Positions 1 to 9,328 of a stretch of 64,000 nucleotides of DNA are shown here, piece by piece (positions within the stretch are counted from its first letter, which is position 1; every line of letters starts with the position of its first letter). The notes below the pieces were generated by a model. The model was not told where the DNA came from. It saw nothing but the letters and a program-made list of their open reading frames with translations, and did no database searches. The position numbers and the translations under genes are program-made. The DNA comes from CBDFHV01 sp965247705. Lineage in GTDB: Bacteria > Pseudomonadota > Alphaproteobacteria > Rhodospirillales > CAMCUA01. Where the stretch lies: assembly GCA_965247705.1 (NCBI GenBank), contig CBDFHV010000032.1:1-64000 (forward strand), read 5' to 3'.

Positions 1-1
1 C

Positions 2-1054
2 GGCAAGGAAGGCTTCTTCGGACCGGCCACCCACATGTATCACCGCCATCCGCCCACCGGCTGGATCGACTGGGAGGGCCCGCTGCGGCCCCGGGCCTTC
101 GACGGAACCCGGCTGGAGGCCACGCAGTCCTCCCCATGGCAGGCCGCCCGCCTGCTCTCCAACCCCCACGTCGCCATGCGCTACTGGCGGGTCGACAGGG
201 CGATGGACCATCTGGTGCGCAACGGCGATGGGGACGAACTGTTGTTCTTCCACACCGGCGCCGGTGACCTCTATTGCGACTATGGGCGCCTGGCCTATGG
301 GGACGGCGACTATGTGGTTCTGCCCCGAGGCACAATGTGGCGCCTCGCGCCGTCCGAGCCGACCGAGATTCTGATGATCGAGGCAACCAACGCCGGCTAC
401 GGGTTGCCCGACAAGGGCCTGGTGGGGGCGCACGCGATCTTCGATCCGGCGGTCCTCGAGACACCCGCCATCGATGACGCGTTCTTGGCGCAGCAGGACG
501 AGGCCACGTGGCCTGTGGTCATCAAGCGCCGCGACGTGCTGTCGACGGTGACCTTTCCCTTCAACCCCCTGGATGCGGTCGGCTGGAAAGGGGACCTGGC
601 GCCGGTGCGGCTCAACTGGCGGGACATCCGCCCGCTGATGAGCCACCGCTTTCACCTGCCGCCGTCGGCCCACACCACCTTCCTCGGCCAGCGCTTCGTC
701 GTCTGCACCTTCGTGCCGCGCCCCATGGAAAGTGACCCCGGGGCGCTGAAGGTGCCGTTCTTCCACAACAACGACGATTACGACGAGGCGATCTTCTATC
801 ACCGGGGATCGTTCTTCAGCCGCGACAACATCCATCCCGGCATGATGACCCTGCATCCCTGCGGCTTTCCCCACGGCCCCCACCCGAAGGCGTTCCAGGC
901 CGGCGCCACGGCGGTGCGCAAGGAGACGGACGAGGTGGCGGTGATGGTCGACGCCCGTGACGCGCTTACTGTCGAGGCCGACGCCGAGGCCATCGAATGG
1001 GACGGCTACGTTGATTCCTGGGGGGCTGCCGAGGCGCGTCGGGCGGCCGAATAG
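2..1054 (+). CDS. hmgA: Homogentisate 1,2-dioxygenase, 5' end outside window
   Basis: Opens the aromatic ring of homogentisate to maleylacetoacetate in cytosolic tyrosine degradation. The frame is open from base 2, so the N-terminus lies outside the window; the ATG at 35 is internal. The visible part begins GKEGFFGPATHMYHRHPPTG, typical of the shorter prokaryotic homogentisate dioxygenase branch, and ends in the cupin with an FHNNDDYDE segment and a late HPCGFPHGPHP stretch that fits the Fe(II)-binding region. It is followed after 2 bases by the fumarylacetoacetate hydrolase gene and then phhA, an order that independently supports the call. Confidence 0.9.
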   Translation, partial: GKEGFFGPATHMYHRHPPTGWIDWEGPLRPRAFDGTRLEATQSSPWQAARLLSNPHVAMRYWRVDRAMDHLVRNGDGDELLFFHTGAGDLYCDYGRLAYGDGDYVVLPRGTMWRLAPSEPTEILMIEATNAGYGLPDKGLVGAHAIFDPAVLETPAIDDAFLAQQDEATWPVVIKRRDVLSTVTFPFNPLDAVGWKGDLAPVRLNWRDIRPLMSHRFHLPPSAHTTFLGQRFVVCTFVPRPMESDPGALKVPFFHNNDDYDEAIFYHRGSFFSRDNIHPGMMTLHPCGFPHGPHPKAFQAGATAVRKETDEVAVMVDARDALTVEADAEAIEWDGYVDSWGAAEARRAAE

Positions 1055-1056
1055 CC

Positions 1057-2037
1057 GTGAAGCTCGCCTCTCTCAAGCATGGCCGCGATGGCCGGCTGAC
1101 CGTTGTCAGCCGGGACCTGGAGCGCGCCATCGCCGTGCCCGAGATCGCCCCGACCCTGCAAGCCGCCCTCGACGACTGGGCGCGCCGCGCACCCCTGCTT
1201 GCGCGTGTGGCCGAGGATCTTGGAGGCGGCACCCAAGACGGCGCCTTTGCCTTCGATCCGGCCGAGTGTGCGGCGCCCCTGCCGCGGGCCTACCAGTGGG
1301 CCGACGGCAGCGCCTACGTCAATCATGTCGAACTGGTGCGAAAGGCCCGTGGCGCCGATGTACCGGAAAGCTTGTGGACCGATCCACTGATGTACCAGGG
1401 GGGCAGCGACGCCATGCTCGGCCCCCGCGACCCCATTGCCGGGCTCACCGAGGACCACGGCATCGATTTCGAGGCCGAAGTCGCCATTATCACCGACGAC
1501 GTGCCCTTGGGCGTCACCGAGGAAGACGCCGCGGGCCACATAAAGCTGCTGATGCTCGCCAACGACGTCAGCCTGCGCAACCTGGTCCCGGGCGAACTTG
1601 CCAAAGGATTCGGCTTTTTCCACGCCAAGCCGTCGACCGCCTTCTCGCCGGTGGCCGTCACCGCCGACGAACTGGGCGATGCGTGGGACGGCAGCAAAGT
1701 GAACCTGCCGCTGCGCGCCCTCCTCAACGATGCCCTGTTTGGCGCGCCGGAGGCCGGTGAGGACATGACCTTCCCTTTCCCCCGGCTGATCGCCCACGCG
1801 GCGCGCACCCGGCGCTTGTCGGCCGGTGCCATAATCGGCTCCGGCACGGTGTCGAACCGGGATCGTTCGCGGGGTTCCTGCTGCATCGCCGAGCGCCGCA
1901 CCATCGAGACCATCGAGGCGGGCAAGCCGTCGACGCCGTTCCTGCGCGTGGGCGATCGGGTGCGCATCGAGATGCTGGACCGGGGGGGTCGGTCCCTCTT
2001 CGGCGCTATCGACCAGGAGGTAACCAACGAAGCGTGA
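1057..2037 (+). CDS. fahA: Fumarylacetoacetate hydrolase family protein
   Basis: Predicted to cleave fumarylacetoacetate to fumarate and acetoacetate, the last step of tyrosine breakdown. The 326-residue protein starts with GTG two bases after the hmgA stop. It has the FAH-family core: an acidic metal-binding stretch (GIDFEAEVAIITDDV), LANDVSLRNL, FFHAKPSTAFSPVAVT, and a C-terminal segment with GSGTVSNRDRSRGS. The C-terminus overlaps the phhA start by four bases, so the three genes are probably translationally coupled. The homogentisate neighbour favours true fumarylacetoacetase over other FAH-fold hydrolases. Confidence 0.88.
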   Translation: MKLASLKHGRDGRLTVVSRDLERAIAVPEIAPTLQAALDDWARRAPLLARVAEDLGGGTQDGAFAFDPAECAAPLPRAYQWADGSAYVNHVELVRKARGADVPESLWTDPLMYQGGSDAMLGPRDPIAGLTEDHGIDFEAEVAIITDDVPLGVTEEDAAGHIKLLMLANDVSLRNLVPGELAKGFGFFHAKPSTAFSPVAVTADELGDAWDGSKVNLPLRALLNDALFGAPEAGEDMTFPFPRLIAHAARTRRLSAGAIIGSGTVSNRDRSRGSCCIAERRTIETIEAGKPSTPFLRVGDRVRIEMLDRGGRSLFGAIDQEVTNEA

Positions 2038-2903
2038 CCATGGAATCGCCCGAGACCTACCGCTACGACATGGAGCATGGCCCCGATTTCGTCATCGACC
2101 AGGGCTGGGACGCCTACGATGCGGAAGCGCATGCCATCTGGCGGGCGCTATTCGAGCGCCAGGCCCGCATACTAGAGGACCGGGCAACGCCCGAGTTTCT
2201 CGCCGGGTTGGGCGGCCTTGGTGTCGCCGCCGAGGGCATCCCCGATTTCCGGCGCCTTTCGGACATCCTGATGAAATCCACCGGCTGGCGCATCGTCGCC
2301 GTGCCCGGGCTGGTGCCCGACGACGTGTTCTTCGAGCACCTAGCCCATCGCCGCTTTCCAGCGACCCACTTCATCCGCGGCGGCCAGCAGATGGACTACC
2401 TGCAGGAGCCCGACGTCTTCCACGACGTCTACGGGCATGTGCCCCTGCTGATGAACCCGGTCTTCGCCGACTACCTGCAGGCCTACGGACGGGGCGGCAT
2501 GAAGGCCCTGGGACTCGACGCCCTGCCCCTGCTGGCGCGGCTCTACTGGTACACCGTCGAGTTCGGCCTCATCCGCCGGCCCGAGGGCCTGCGTATCTAC
2601 GGCGCCGGCATCGCTTCCTCGAAAGGCGAATCGGTGTTCGCCCTGGAAAGCGCCTCGCCGAACCGGATCGGCTTCGACCTGCTGAGGATCATGCGCACCG
2701 ACTACCGCATCGACGACTACCAGGAGACCTACTTCGTCATCGACGGCTTCGACCAGTTGTTCGAGGCGACCGAGCCCGATTTCACCCCCTACTATACGGC
2801 TTTGCGCGATCAGCCCCTGCTTCGGCCGGGCGACATCCTGCCCACCGACACGGTGCTGCACCGGGGAGCCGGCGAGCATGTTGCGGCAAGCGGGCCGGTC
2901 TGA
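2034..2903 (+). CDS. phhA: Phenylalanine 4-monooxygenase
   Basis: Pterin-dependent iron hydroxylase converting phenylalanine to tyrosine, feeding the two genes upstream. The protein is 289 residues, usual for single-domain bacterial enzymes. The iron site is visible as HDVYGHVPLLMNPVFADY (the two His of HxxxxH), with the third ligand probably the Glu of YWYTVEFGLI. The frame opens with GTG at 2034 overlapping the previous stop (GTGA); an ATG two codons later (2040) is an equally good start. The stop codon forms the loop of a 9-bp hairpin. Confidence 0.93.
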   Translation: MTMESPETYRYDMEHGPDFVIDQGWDAYDAEAHAIWRALFERQARILEDRATPEFLAGLGGLGVAAEGIPDFRRLSDILMKSTGWRIVAVPGLVPDDVFFEHLAHRRFPATHFIRGGQQMDYLQEPDVFHDVYGHVPLLMNPVFADYLQAYGRGGMKALGLDALPLLARLYWYTVEFGLIRRPEGLRIYGAGIASSKGESVFALESASPNRIGFDLLRIMRTDYRIDDYQETYFVIDGFDQLFEATEPDFTPYYTALRDQPLLRPGDILPTDTVLHRGAGEHVAASGPV

Positions 2904-2959
2904 GACCGGCCCCTACGCACCCCAGCATTCCTTCGTAGGGGCGGGTCTCAGACCCGCCC
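2892..2959. terminator. Paired palindromes between convergent genes
   Basis: Two hairpins lie back to back. The first has 9-bp arms at 2892-2900 and 2904-2912 with the phhA stop TGA as loop. The second has 10-bp arms at 2939-2948 and 2950-2959 (GGGCGGGTCT and its complement). An outer CCCCTACG/CGTAGGGG pair can also form. They sit between convergent phhA and the flavoprotein gene, so a bidirectional terminator is likely. The GGGCGGGT core recurs at 20881 and 48074, suggesting a dispersed REP-like family. Confidence 0.6.
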
Positions 2960-2968
2960 TCACCGCCC

Positions 2969-4264
2969 TCACCCGATGACCGAAAAACTGCTGTCCGGGT
3001 TGATGGTGCGGCGCCGCGAATAGAAGCCCGTGTTGATCACCAAGCCGCAGTGCTTGAGGGTGAACTGTATGGGCTCGGCGTCGTGGTCGTGGCCTTGGTG
3101 GCAGCGGTCGATGATTTCGGCCATCATCGCGCCGGCGACCGGGCCGTTCTTGAACTGATTGCCGCTGGTGCCGATGGCCATGAAGAAGCCCGGAAGGTCC
3201 GAGGCGTCATAGAGCGGTATCCAGTCGTCGGAAACGTCGTAGAGGTCGACCACGCCCTTCAGGCTGTTGGGGATGCCGAGGGTGGGAATCCGCTGCGCCT
3301 CCCGATAGACCTGGGCCTTCGCCTGGTCGGTCAGGTTGCGGTCGTAGTCGTCGGGGTTGACCCATTCGCGGGGGTCGCACTCCGGGTCCTCGCTGCCGAT
3401 GAGGATATGATTGCCCACCTCCGGCCGGCTGTAGCAGCCGACGTCACCGTCGGACACCACGTAGTCGTAGGTCATGCCTTCGGGGCAGGGTACATGGGCG
3501 ACTTCCTGGCGTAGCGCCTTGGTGCGGATGTTCATGCCCTTCTCCACACCGGCCATGCAATTGATGATGTCTGAATGGGGTCCGGCGACGTTGACCACGT
3601 TGGGCGCGTCGATCCGGGTGCCGTCGGCGAGGGTCACCCCTTCGACACGTCCGCCCGCCTGGCGGATCTCGGTCACCTCGCTGTTGAACCGGTATTTCGC
3701 GCCCACGGCTTCGGCGGCGCGCTGGATGTTGTGGGTGGAAAGCTGCGGGTCGCTGACGTAGCCCGAATCCGGCGTGAACACCGCGCCGGCGACCATGTCG
3801 CCCGCGTCCTTGCCGAAATCCGGATCGTCGATCTGGCGCACCGGCCAGAAACTGTGGCCATCGAAGCGCGGCATCCGCCGGCCAAGCTCCTCCAGGTCCC
3901 AATCCTCCCACGGAACGCCGACGGCTTCCAGATGTTCGCAGACGGGCCGCAGGTGGTGGTTGCGTTCGGTCTTGAACACCACGCAGCCGATGTTGTGGTA
4001 GGCGGCCAATCCTCGCTCGTCGTGGTCGCCCACGTATCCCGCCCAGTCGTTCCAGTAGTGCCAGCCTTCCCACGCCATGGCGCAGCCGTCGTAGGTGGAG
4101 TAGTGCACCCGGACGATGGCGCAGGACGCCGCCGTCGGCCCGTATCCCGCCGCCGGCAGCTTGTCGATATTGAGGGTGCGATAGCCCTTCCGCGTCAGCT
4201 CAAAGCCGATACAGGCGCCGATGATTCCGGCGCCGATGATGATCGCATCGTAGCTTTCGGACAT
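2969..4264 (-). CDS. FAD-dependent oxidoreductase, DAO/sarcosine oxidase-like
   Basis: Cytosolic flavoprotein of the D-amino-acid/glycine/sarcosine oxidase superfamily (431 residues); the substrate cannot be read from sequence. The N-terminal dinucleotide-binding motif is YDAIIIGAGIIGACIGFEL. The C-terminal part has the family's closing FAD contact region (FMAIGTSGNQFKNGPVAGAM). A good ribosome site (AGGAGGGATTGA) precedes the ATG. A GMC oxidoreductase gene lies upstream on the same strand, so oxidation of an amine, betaine or sugar-type substrate is possible, but that is inference. Confidence 0.8.
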   Translation of the reverse strand: MSESYDAIIIGAGIIGACIGFELTRKGYRTLNIDKLPAAGYGPTAASCAIVRVHYSTYDGCAMAWEGWHYWNDWAGYVGDHDERGLAAYHNIGCVVFKTERNHHLRPVCEHLEAVGVPWEDWDLEELGRRMPRFDGHSFWPVRQIDDPDFGKDAGDMVAGAVFTPDSGYVSDPQLSTHNIQRAAEAVGAKYRFNSEVTEIRQAGGRVEGVTLADGTRIDAPNVVNVAGPHSDIINCMAGVEKGMNIRTKALRQEVAHVPCPEGMTYDYVVSDGDVGCYSRPEVGNHILIGSEDPECDPREWVNPDDYDRNLTDQAKAQVYREAQRIPTLGIPNSLKGVVDLYDVSDDWIPLYDASDLPGFFMAIGTSGNQFKNGPVAGAMMAEIIDRCHQGHDHDAEPIQFTLKHCGLVINTGFYSRRRTINPDSSFSVIG

Positions 4265-4338
4265 GCCTCAATCCCTCCTGCCGCGGAACCGCGTCGCCAG
4301 ACCGCGATCCTAGCGCCACTCCCGAGTGTTGACGACTG

Positions 4339-5970
4339 CTAGTCCCGACCCGGCGGCGGCTTTCCCAGGATCATGTCGGCTGCCTTTTCGGCGATCATGA
4401 CGACTGGGCTGGCCGTGTTGCCAGACGTGATGGTGGGCATGACGGCCGCATCCACCACCCGCAGGCCCTTAAGGCCATGCACCCGCAACGCCGTGTCGAC
4501 GACGGCGCGGGGGTCGGCGCCCATGCGACAGGTGCCGACCGGATGGAAGATGGTGGTGCCGATATCGCCGGCCGCCCGCACCAGATCGTCGTCCGACTTC
4601 AGCGCCGCGCCGGGCTTGAACTCCTGCGGCTGGAACCTTGCCAGTGCCGGGGCGGCGGCGATGCGGCGGGTCAGGCGGATGGCGTCGGCGGCAGCCTGAC
4701 GGTCGGCGGGGTCGGCGAGGTAGTTGGGACGGATCGCCGGCGGCGCGGCGGCATCGGGGCTCCTCGCATGGACCGATCCCCGGCTCTCGGGACGCAGGTT
4801 GCAGACCGACGCGGTGAAGGCGGGGAAGGGATGCAGGGCGTCGCCCAGCTTCTCCGTGCTCAAGGGCTGGACGTGGTATTCCAGGTTGGCCGACGCCCGG
4901 GCCGGGTCGCCGCGGGCGAAGGCGCCCAACTGGCTCGGCGCCATGGTCAGGGGGCCACGCCGAAAGAGCGCGTACTCGAGCCCCATGCCCACCCGTCCCA
5001 GCATGCTGTTGGCCCGCTCGTTCATGGTGCGGGTGCCGCTGACCTTGTAGACCATGCGGATCTGCAGGTGGTCCTGCAGATTCTCGCCCACCCCCGTCAG
5101 GTCGTGGACGACGGGGATGCCCAGGTCCCGAAGCCGAGGACCTTGACCGACGCCCGACAGCTCCAGCAGGTGCGGCGAGCCGATAGCGCCCGCGGCCAGC
5201 ACCACTTCCCGCCTGGCGCTGGCCCGGCTCGCCATTCCGTCGATGCGGAGGTCGACGCTGGTGGCCCGCCGGCCGTCGAAGCGCACCCGGGCGGTATGGG
5301 CGCCGGTGAGAATGGTCAGGTTCGCCCGCCGGCGCACCGGCTTGAGGAAGGCACCTGCCGTGCTCCAGCGAAATCCCCGCCGCTGGTTCACCTGGAAATA
5401 GCCGCAGCCCTCGTTGTCGCCGCGGTTGAAGTCGTCGACCTTGGGGATGCCCACTTCGGCCGCCGCCTCGCGGAAAGCGTCCAGGATCTCCCACGACAGG
5501 CGCGGATCCTCCACCCGCCACTCGCCGCCGACCCCGTGCAGGTCGTCGGCGCCCCGGGCCTGATCCTCGGAGCGCCGATAGTAGGGCAGCACATCCTCCC
5601 ACCCCCAGCCGGCGTTGCCCAGCTGGCGCCAGTGGTCGTAGTCCCGCGCCTGGCCGCGCATGTAGATCATGCCGTTGATGGACGAACAGCCGCCCAGCAC
5701 CTTGCCTCGCGGATAGTTCAGCGCCCGCCCGTTGAGGCCCGGTTCCGGCTCGGTCATGAAGCACCAGTCGGTGCGCGGGTTGTTCATGGTGTAGAGGTAG
5801 CCGATGGGGATGTGGATCCAGGGATAGGTGTCCCGTCCCCCCGCCTCCAGCAGCAGTACCCGCGTCCCTGGATCTGCGCTCAGCCGGTTGGCCAGCACGC
5901 AGCCGGCCGATCCCGCGCCGACGATGACGTAGTCGAAAGTCCCCAGGTCGCGGTGGCCGTCACCCGTCAT
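4339..5970 (-). CDS. GMC family oxidoreductase, choline dehydrogenase-like
   Basis: FAD-dependent alcohol dehydrogenase of the glucose-methanol-choline family (543 residues from the chosen start). The Rossmann motif FDYVIVGAGSAGCVLANRLS is near the N-terminus. The first GMC signature appears as YPRGKVLGGCSSINGMIYMR and the C-terminal catalytic region as FHPVGTCRMGADP and GNTASPVVMIAEKAAD. The frame is open further upstream, but the ATG at 5970 places the FAD motif about 12 residues in and lies 11 bases after the TauD-like stop, so I start there. BetA-like choline oxidation is one possibility; the family covers many alcohols. Confidence 0.85.
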   Translation of the reverse strand: MTGDGHRDLGTFDYVIVGAGSAGCVLANRLSADPGTRVLLLEAGGRDTYPWIHIPIGYLYTMNNPRTDWCFMTEPEPGLNGRALNYPRGKVLGGCSSINGMIYMRGQARDYDHWRQLGNAGWGWEDVLPYYRRSEDQARGADDLHGVGGEWRVEDPRLSWEILDAFREAAAEVGIPKVDDFNRGDNEGCGYFQVNQRRGFRWSTAGAFLKPVRRRANLTILTGAHTARVRFDGRRATSVDLRIDGMASRASARREVVLAAGAIGSPHLLELSGVGQGPRLRDLGIPVVHDLTGVGENLQDHLQIRMVYKVSGTRTMNERANSMLGRVGMGLEYALFRRGPLTMAPSQLGAFARGDPARASANLEYHVQPLSTEKLGDALHPFPAFTASVCNLRPESRGSVHARSPDAAAPPAIRPNYLADPADRQAAADAIRLTRRIAAAPALARFQPQEFKPGAALKSDDDLVRAAGDIGTTIFHPVGTCRMGADPRAVVDTALRVHGLKGLRVVDAAVMPTITSGNTASPVVMIAEKAADMILGKPPPGRD

Positions 5971-5981
5971 CCCGAACGACC

Positions 5982-6827
5982 TCAGTAGGGCACATCGCCG
6001 ACGATGGTGGTGCGTTGCAGGATTCGTGAGTAGCGTTTCATGTCGTAAGGGGTGGCGCAGTGCATGGTGGAACGATTGTCCCAGAACACCGTGTCCCCCT
6101 GTCGCCACTTGTGGGCGTAGATGCGTTCCGGCTTGGTGGCAAAGGCCTCCAGCTCGGCCAGCAGGGCCCGGCCCTCTTCGTGGGGCCTACCGACGATCTC
6201 CCAACCCGCATTGCCGCCCAGATAGAGCGCCTTGCGGCCGGTTTCCGGGTGGGTGCGAACCAGGGGGTGGATCACATCTGGGAAGGCCGCCTTCTCCTCC
6301 TCGGTCATCGGCCGGCGGTCGGGATAATGCTGGGGATAGACCCGCACCCGGCTGTGCAACACACGCAGGCCGTCGATGCGCCGGCGCTTCGCCTCGGGCA
6401 GTGCGTCGTAGGCGTGGGTCATGCTGGCGAACAGGGTATCGCCCTTCTCCGGCGGCACTTCCCGGCCCCACAGGACCGACCCCCACACCGGCTCCGCCAT
6501 GTGCTGACCATCGGTGTGCCAGGTATAGGCCAGGGGCGCGCCGACGTTCTTGCCCTCCACCTTCATGTTGGAGATGACCACCACCTCCGGGTTCTCCGGC
6601 AGGTCGTACTGTTTCAGGGTGATGGAGACGGTGCGGCCGAACTGGCGGGTAAAGGCCACGTGCTGATCCGGCGTCAGTTCCGTGAATCCCCGAAACAGAA
6701 CAATGCCGTGGTCCAGCCATGCCTGCCGGACGGCGACCACGGTCTCCGCGTCCAGGGGCGCGGTGATGTCGACGCCCCGAACCTCGGCGCCCACGGTGGG
6801 ACCGAGGGCTATGATCTCCATGGCCAT
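5982..6827 (-). CDS. TauD/TfdA family 2-oxoglutarate dioxygenase
   Basis: Predicted Fe(II)/2-oxoglutarate-dependent dioxygenase, 281 residues. The HxD pair is seen in YTWHTDGQH and the distal iron His with the 2-oxoglutarate Arg in the C-terminal NRSTMHCATPYDMKRYSRIL. The start is set at the ATG of MAMEIIALGPTVG because a GGGAGGA ribosome site precedes it; the open frame further upstream lacks family similarity. It is the first gene of a probable leftward unit with the GMC oxidoreductase. Taurine is only one of many substrates known for this family. Confidence 0.85.
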   Translation of the reverse strand: MAMEIIALGPTVGAEVRGVDITAPLDAETVVAVRQAWLDHGIVLFRGFTELTPDQHVAFTRQFGRTVSITLKQYDLPENPEVVVISNMKVEGKNVGAPLAYTWHTDGQHMAEPVWGSVLWGREVPPEKGDTLFASMTHAYDALPEAKRRRIDGLRVLHSRVRVYPQHYPDRRPMTEEEKAAFPDVIHPLVRTHPETGRKALYLGGNAGWEIVGRPHEEGRALLAELEAFATKPERIYAHKWRQGDTVFWDNRSTMHCATPYDMKRYSRILQRTTIVGDVPY

Positions 6828-6898
6828 GGCCGCATCCTCCCGGCGACGCGCCGGCGCTATGATGCCTCTCCCGTGGCCGGGCAACAAGGGCGAGACCG

Positions 6899-7519
6899 GT
6901 GATCGACCTCTACACCTGGGGCACCCCCAACGGCTGGAAAGCCTCCATCCTGCTGGAGGCATTGCGGCTGCCCTATCGGGTGGTGCCGGTGAACATCCGC
7001 GCCGGGGATCAGTTCACGCCCCGCTTCCGGGCCATCAGCCCAGCGGCCAAGATCCCCGCCATCGTCGATCCGGATGGTCCCGGTGGCCAGCCCCTGGCGC
7101 TCGCCGAATCCACGGCGATCCTGATCTACCTGGCGGAGAAAGCGGCGAGTCCCCTGCTGCCGGCCGATCCTCGGGCCCGCTTCGTGGTCCTTCAGTGGTT
7201 GATGTGGGAGGCGGGCGGCGTCGGCCCTGTCTTCGCCCAGGCATTTCATTTCCTGCAAACCGCGCCGGAGCCGGTGCCCTATGCGAGGGAGCGGTTCGAG
7301 TCGGAGGTTCGCCGGCTCTATGCCGTCCTCGACCGCCGGCTGGGGGAAAGCCCTTTTGTTGCCGGCGAATCCTGGACCATCGCTGACATCGCCCTCTATC
7401 CCTCCGTTGCCCGTCACCCATACCACGGCGTCGATCTGGCCGACTTCTCCCAGGTTGGACGGTGGTACGCGGTGCTGTCAGCGAAGGATGCGGTCCAGCG
7501 GGGCATGGCGGTGCCGTAG
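6899..7519 (+). CDS. Glutathione S-transferase family protein
   Basis: 206-residue GST with an N-terminal thioredoxin-like domain (LYTWGTPNGWKASILLEAL) and a C-terminal helical domain. The TPNG stretch followed by the AESTAILIYLAEK glutathione-contact segment resembles the YfcG/Ure2p-like group, which often has disulfide reductase activity. The start is GTG at 6899. The gene is divergent from the TauD-like gene and converges on the SDR gene, which ends six bases away. The substrate cannot be assigned. Confidence 0.85.
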   Translation: MIDLYTWGTPNGWKASILLEALRLPYRVVPVNIRAGDQFTPRFRAISPAAKIPAIVDPDGPGGQPLALAESTAILIYLAEKAASPLLPADPRARFVVLQWLMWEAGGVGPVFAQAFHFLQTAPEPVPYARERFESEVRRLYAVLDRRLGESPFVAGESWTIADIALYPSVARHPYHGVDLADFSQVGRWYAVLSAKDAVQRGMAVP

Positions 7520-7524
7520 GGGCG

Positions 7525-8301
7525 TTAACCGCGACCGGCATCGATGGGGATCAGGGCGCCGGTGATGCCGCTGGCGCGGTCGCTGGCCAGGAATACGGCG
7601 GCGGCGCAGACATCGTCGAGCCGGGTCAGGTGGCCGAGGGCCAGCTTATCGGTGAAATCCCGGGCCAAAAGCGCGTCGATGGTGATCCCCTCCTTCGCCG
7701 CCCGGGTCCCGGTCCGGTCCACAAAGGCCTCCGTGGCCACGGCGCCGGGGCAGAGGGCGTTGACCCGAACCCCATGGGGGCCCAGTTCCTGGGCCACCGC
7801 CTCGGTGATGCCGTTGACCGCGAACTTGGTGGCCGAATAGGCGCCTTGCCGCGCATTGGCCTTCAGCCCCGCCCGGGACGAGACGTTGACGATGGCGCCC
7901 CCTCGGCGTTTGAGCAGGGGCGCGGCGTGCTTGGCGCACAGCATCACCCCCTTGACGTTGAGGGCGAAGGCGGCGTCCCAGGCATCGGTGGGCATGTGTT
8001 CGATATCGGACCAGGGCTCCACCATGCCGGCGTTGTTCACCAGCACGTCCAGGCAGCCGAATGCCGACTCGCACGCATTCATCAGGGCCGCGACTTGGGT
8101 TTCGTCGGTGACGTCCGTGGGCACGGCGAGTCCGCCGATGGACTCGGCAACCGCGCGGCAGACCGCCATCCGGCGGGCCGAGACCACGACCCGGCAACCG
8201 GCGCCGGCCAGGGCCCGGGCGATGGCTTCGCCGATGCCACCGGAGGCACCGGTGACGATGGCGACCTTGCCGTCAAGTAGGCTTGCCGAACCGGGTTCCA
8301 T
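7525..8301 (-). CDS. Short-chain dehydrogenase/reductase
   Basis: NAD(P)-dependent oxidoreductase of the SDR family, about 258 residues. The cofactor motif is TGASGGIGEAIA, the NNAG motif follows, and the catalytic Ser (NVSSRAG) and YxxxK (YSATKFAVNGIT) are present. In-frame TTG (8316) and GTG (8310) codons lie upstream, but they fall beside the terminator hairpin of the preceding gene, so ATG 8301 is preferred. The substrate is unknown; 3-oxoacyl or hydroxy-acid reduction would be typical. Confidence 0.85.
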   Translation of the reverse strand: MEPGSASLLDGKVAIVTGASGGIGEAIARALAGAGCRVVVSARRMAVCRAVAESIGGLAVPTDVTDETQVAALMNACESAFGCLDVLVNNAGMVEPWSDIEHMPTDAWDAAFALNVKGVMLCAKHAAPLLKRRGGAIVNVSSRAGLKANARQGAYSATKFAVNGITEAVAQELGPHGVRVNALCPGAVATEAFVDRTGTRAAKEGITIDALLARDFTDKLALGHLTRLDDVCAAAVFLASDRASGITGALIPIDAGRG

Positions 8302-8318
8302 GGGCCCCACATGCAAAG

Positions 8319-8349
8319 ACCGCCGACCGGATGGCTCCGGCCGGCGGCC
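8319..8349 (-). terminator. Hairpin terminator after the binding-protein gene
   Basis: Read leftward, a GC-rich stem (CCGCCGGCCGG pairing with CCGGTCGGCGG, one mismatch) with a six-base loop is followed by TCTTTGC. It begins 17 bases after the stop of the substrate-binding protein gene and ends just before the SDR start, which separates the two transcripts. Confidence 0.6.
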
Positions 8350-8366
8350 TCGCTGTCGTCGTTAGC

Positions 8367-9182
8367 CTACGGGAAGTAGGGCGACGGCACCACCGGGAAG
8401 GCCGGCGGTGAGCCGTAGTACTTCTCCCAAATGGCGTTGTGCTTGTTCTTGCTCTGGTAGTCGTAGAGCCACACGTTGAGGAAACGGCGCAGGCTGTCGT
8501 TGCCCTTCTGGATGCCGATGCCCCAGTAACCGAGGTAGATCGTGTCGGGCAGCACCTTCCACTTCACGTTGGCGTACTGCTTGGTGAAGGTCAGCCAGTT
8601 GTCGATCACCGCGATGGTGCCGTCGGCGCGGCCCTGGCCGATGGCGCGGATGACGTCGGCGCCGCTGTCGAACAGGATCTCTTTCGCCTTGGGCGCGTTC
8701 TTGCGGGTCCACTGGGCGGGCACGCTGCCGCGCACGTTGGCCAGCGTGATGTCCGCGCGGTTGAAGTCCGTCCACTTGGTGAGGCTGTCAAACTTGCTTG
8801 TGGTCAACACCACCTGGGACTCGGTGAAGGTGGGCAGGGTGTAGTCGATCAGCTTGGCCCGACGGGCGTTACGGGTCAGACCGCCGAGCATGATGTCGGC
8901 CTGATCGGACACCAGAAGCGGCACCCGCTGCGGCGACTTGGCGGGAACGAACTCGGCCTTGACCCCGAGGGCGTCGGCGATGGCCCCACCCATCTCGATG
9001 TCCATGCCTTCCCACGTGCCGTCCGGCTTGATTTGGCTGTTGGGCGGCAGGTTCGGCTGCGCGCCGATGCGGATGACCCCCGCCTTGATGATGTCGTCGA
9101 GGGATCGCGCCTCGACCTGCGGCATCGTCAATACGGCGGCCGCAAGGACGCCGGCGGCCAGGTAGGTAAGCCTCTTCAGCAT
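8367..9182 (-). CDS. Polar amino-acid ABC transporter substrate-binding protein
   Basis: Periplasmic solute-binding protein of the SBP_bac_3 family, 271 residues. The start MLKRLTYLAAGVLAAAVLTM is a clear signal peptide with likely cleavage after EAR. The mature part has the family pattern (IRIGAQPNLPPNS, MDIEMGGAIADALGVKAEFV, DIMLGGLTRNARRAKLIDYT). The ATG at 9182 follows a GGGAGAT ribosome site. No permease or ATPase partner is adjacent, so it either works with a transporter encoded elsewhere or is an orphan receptor. Confidence 0.88.
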   Translation of the reverse strand: MLKRLTYLAAGVLAAAVLTMPQVEARSLDDIIKAGVIRIGAQPNLPPNSQIKPDGTWEGMDIEMGGAIADALGVKAEFVPAKSPQRVPLLVSDQADIMLGGLTRNARRAKLIDYTLPTFTESQVVLTTSKFDSLTKWTDFNRADITLANVRGSVPAQWTRKNAPKAKEILFDSGADVIRAIGQGRADGTIAVIDNWLTFTKQYANVKWKVLPDTIYLGYWGIGIQKGNDSLRRFLNVWLYDYQSKNKHNAIWEKYYGSPPAFPVVPSPYFP

Positions 9183-9328
9183 TCCAGATATCTCCCTTGT
9201 TGCAGGTTCCCCCCCCCCGGCGCACCCGCGGTGCCCGGTGGCTTCATCGGCGCCTTCGGGCTTGGCCGCCCGCCGACGCTCCAGTCGGGCGCCGCGCGCC
9301 CGACCGAACCGGTCTCCCAATATCGTGG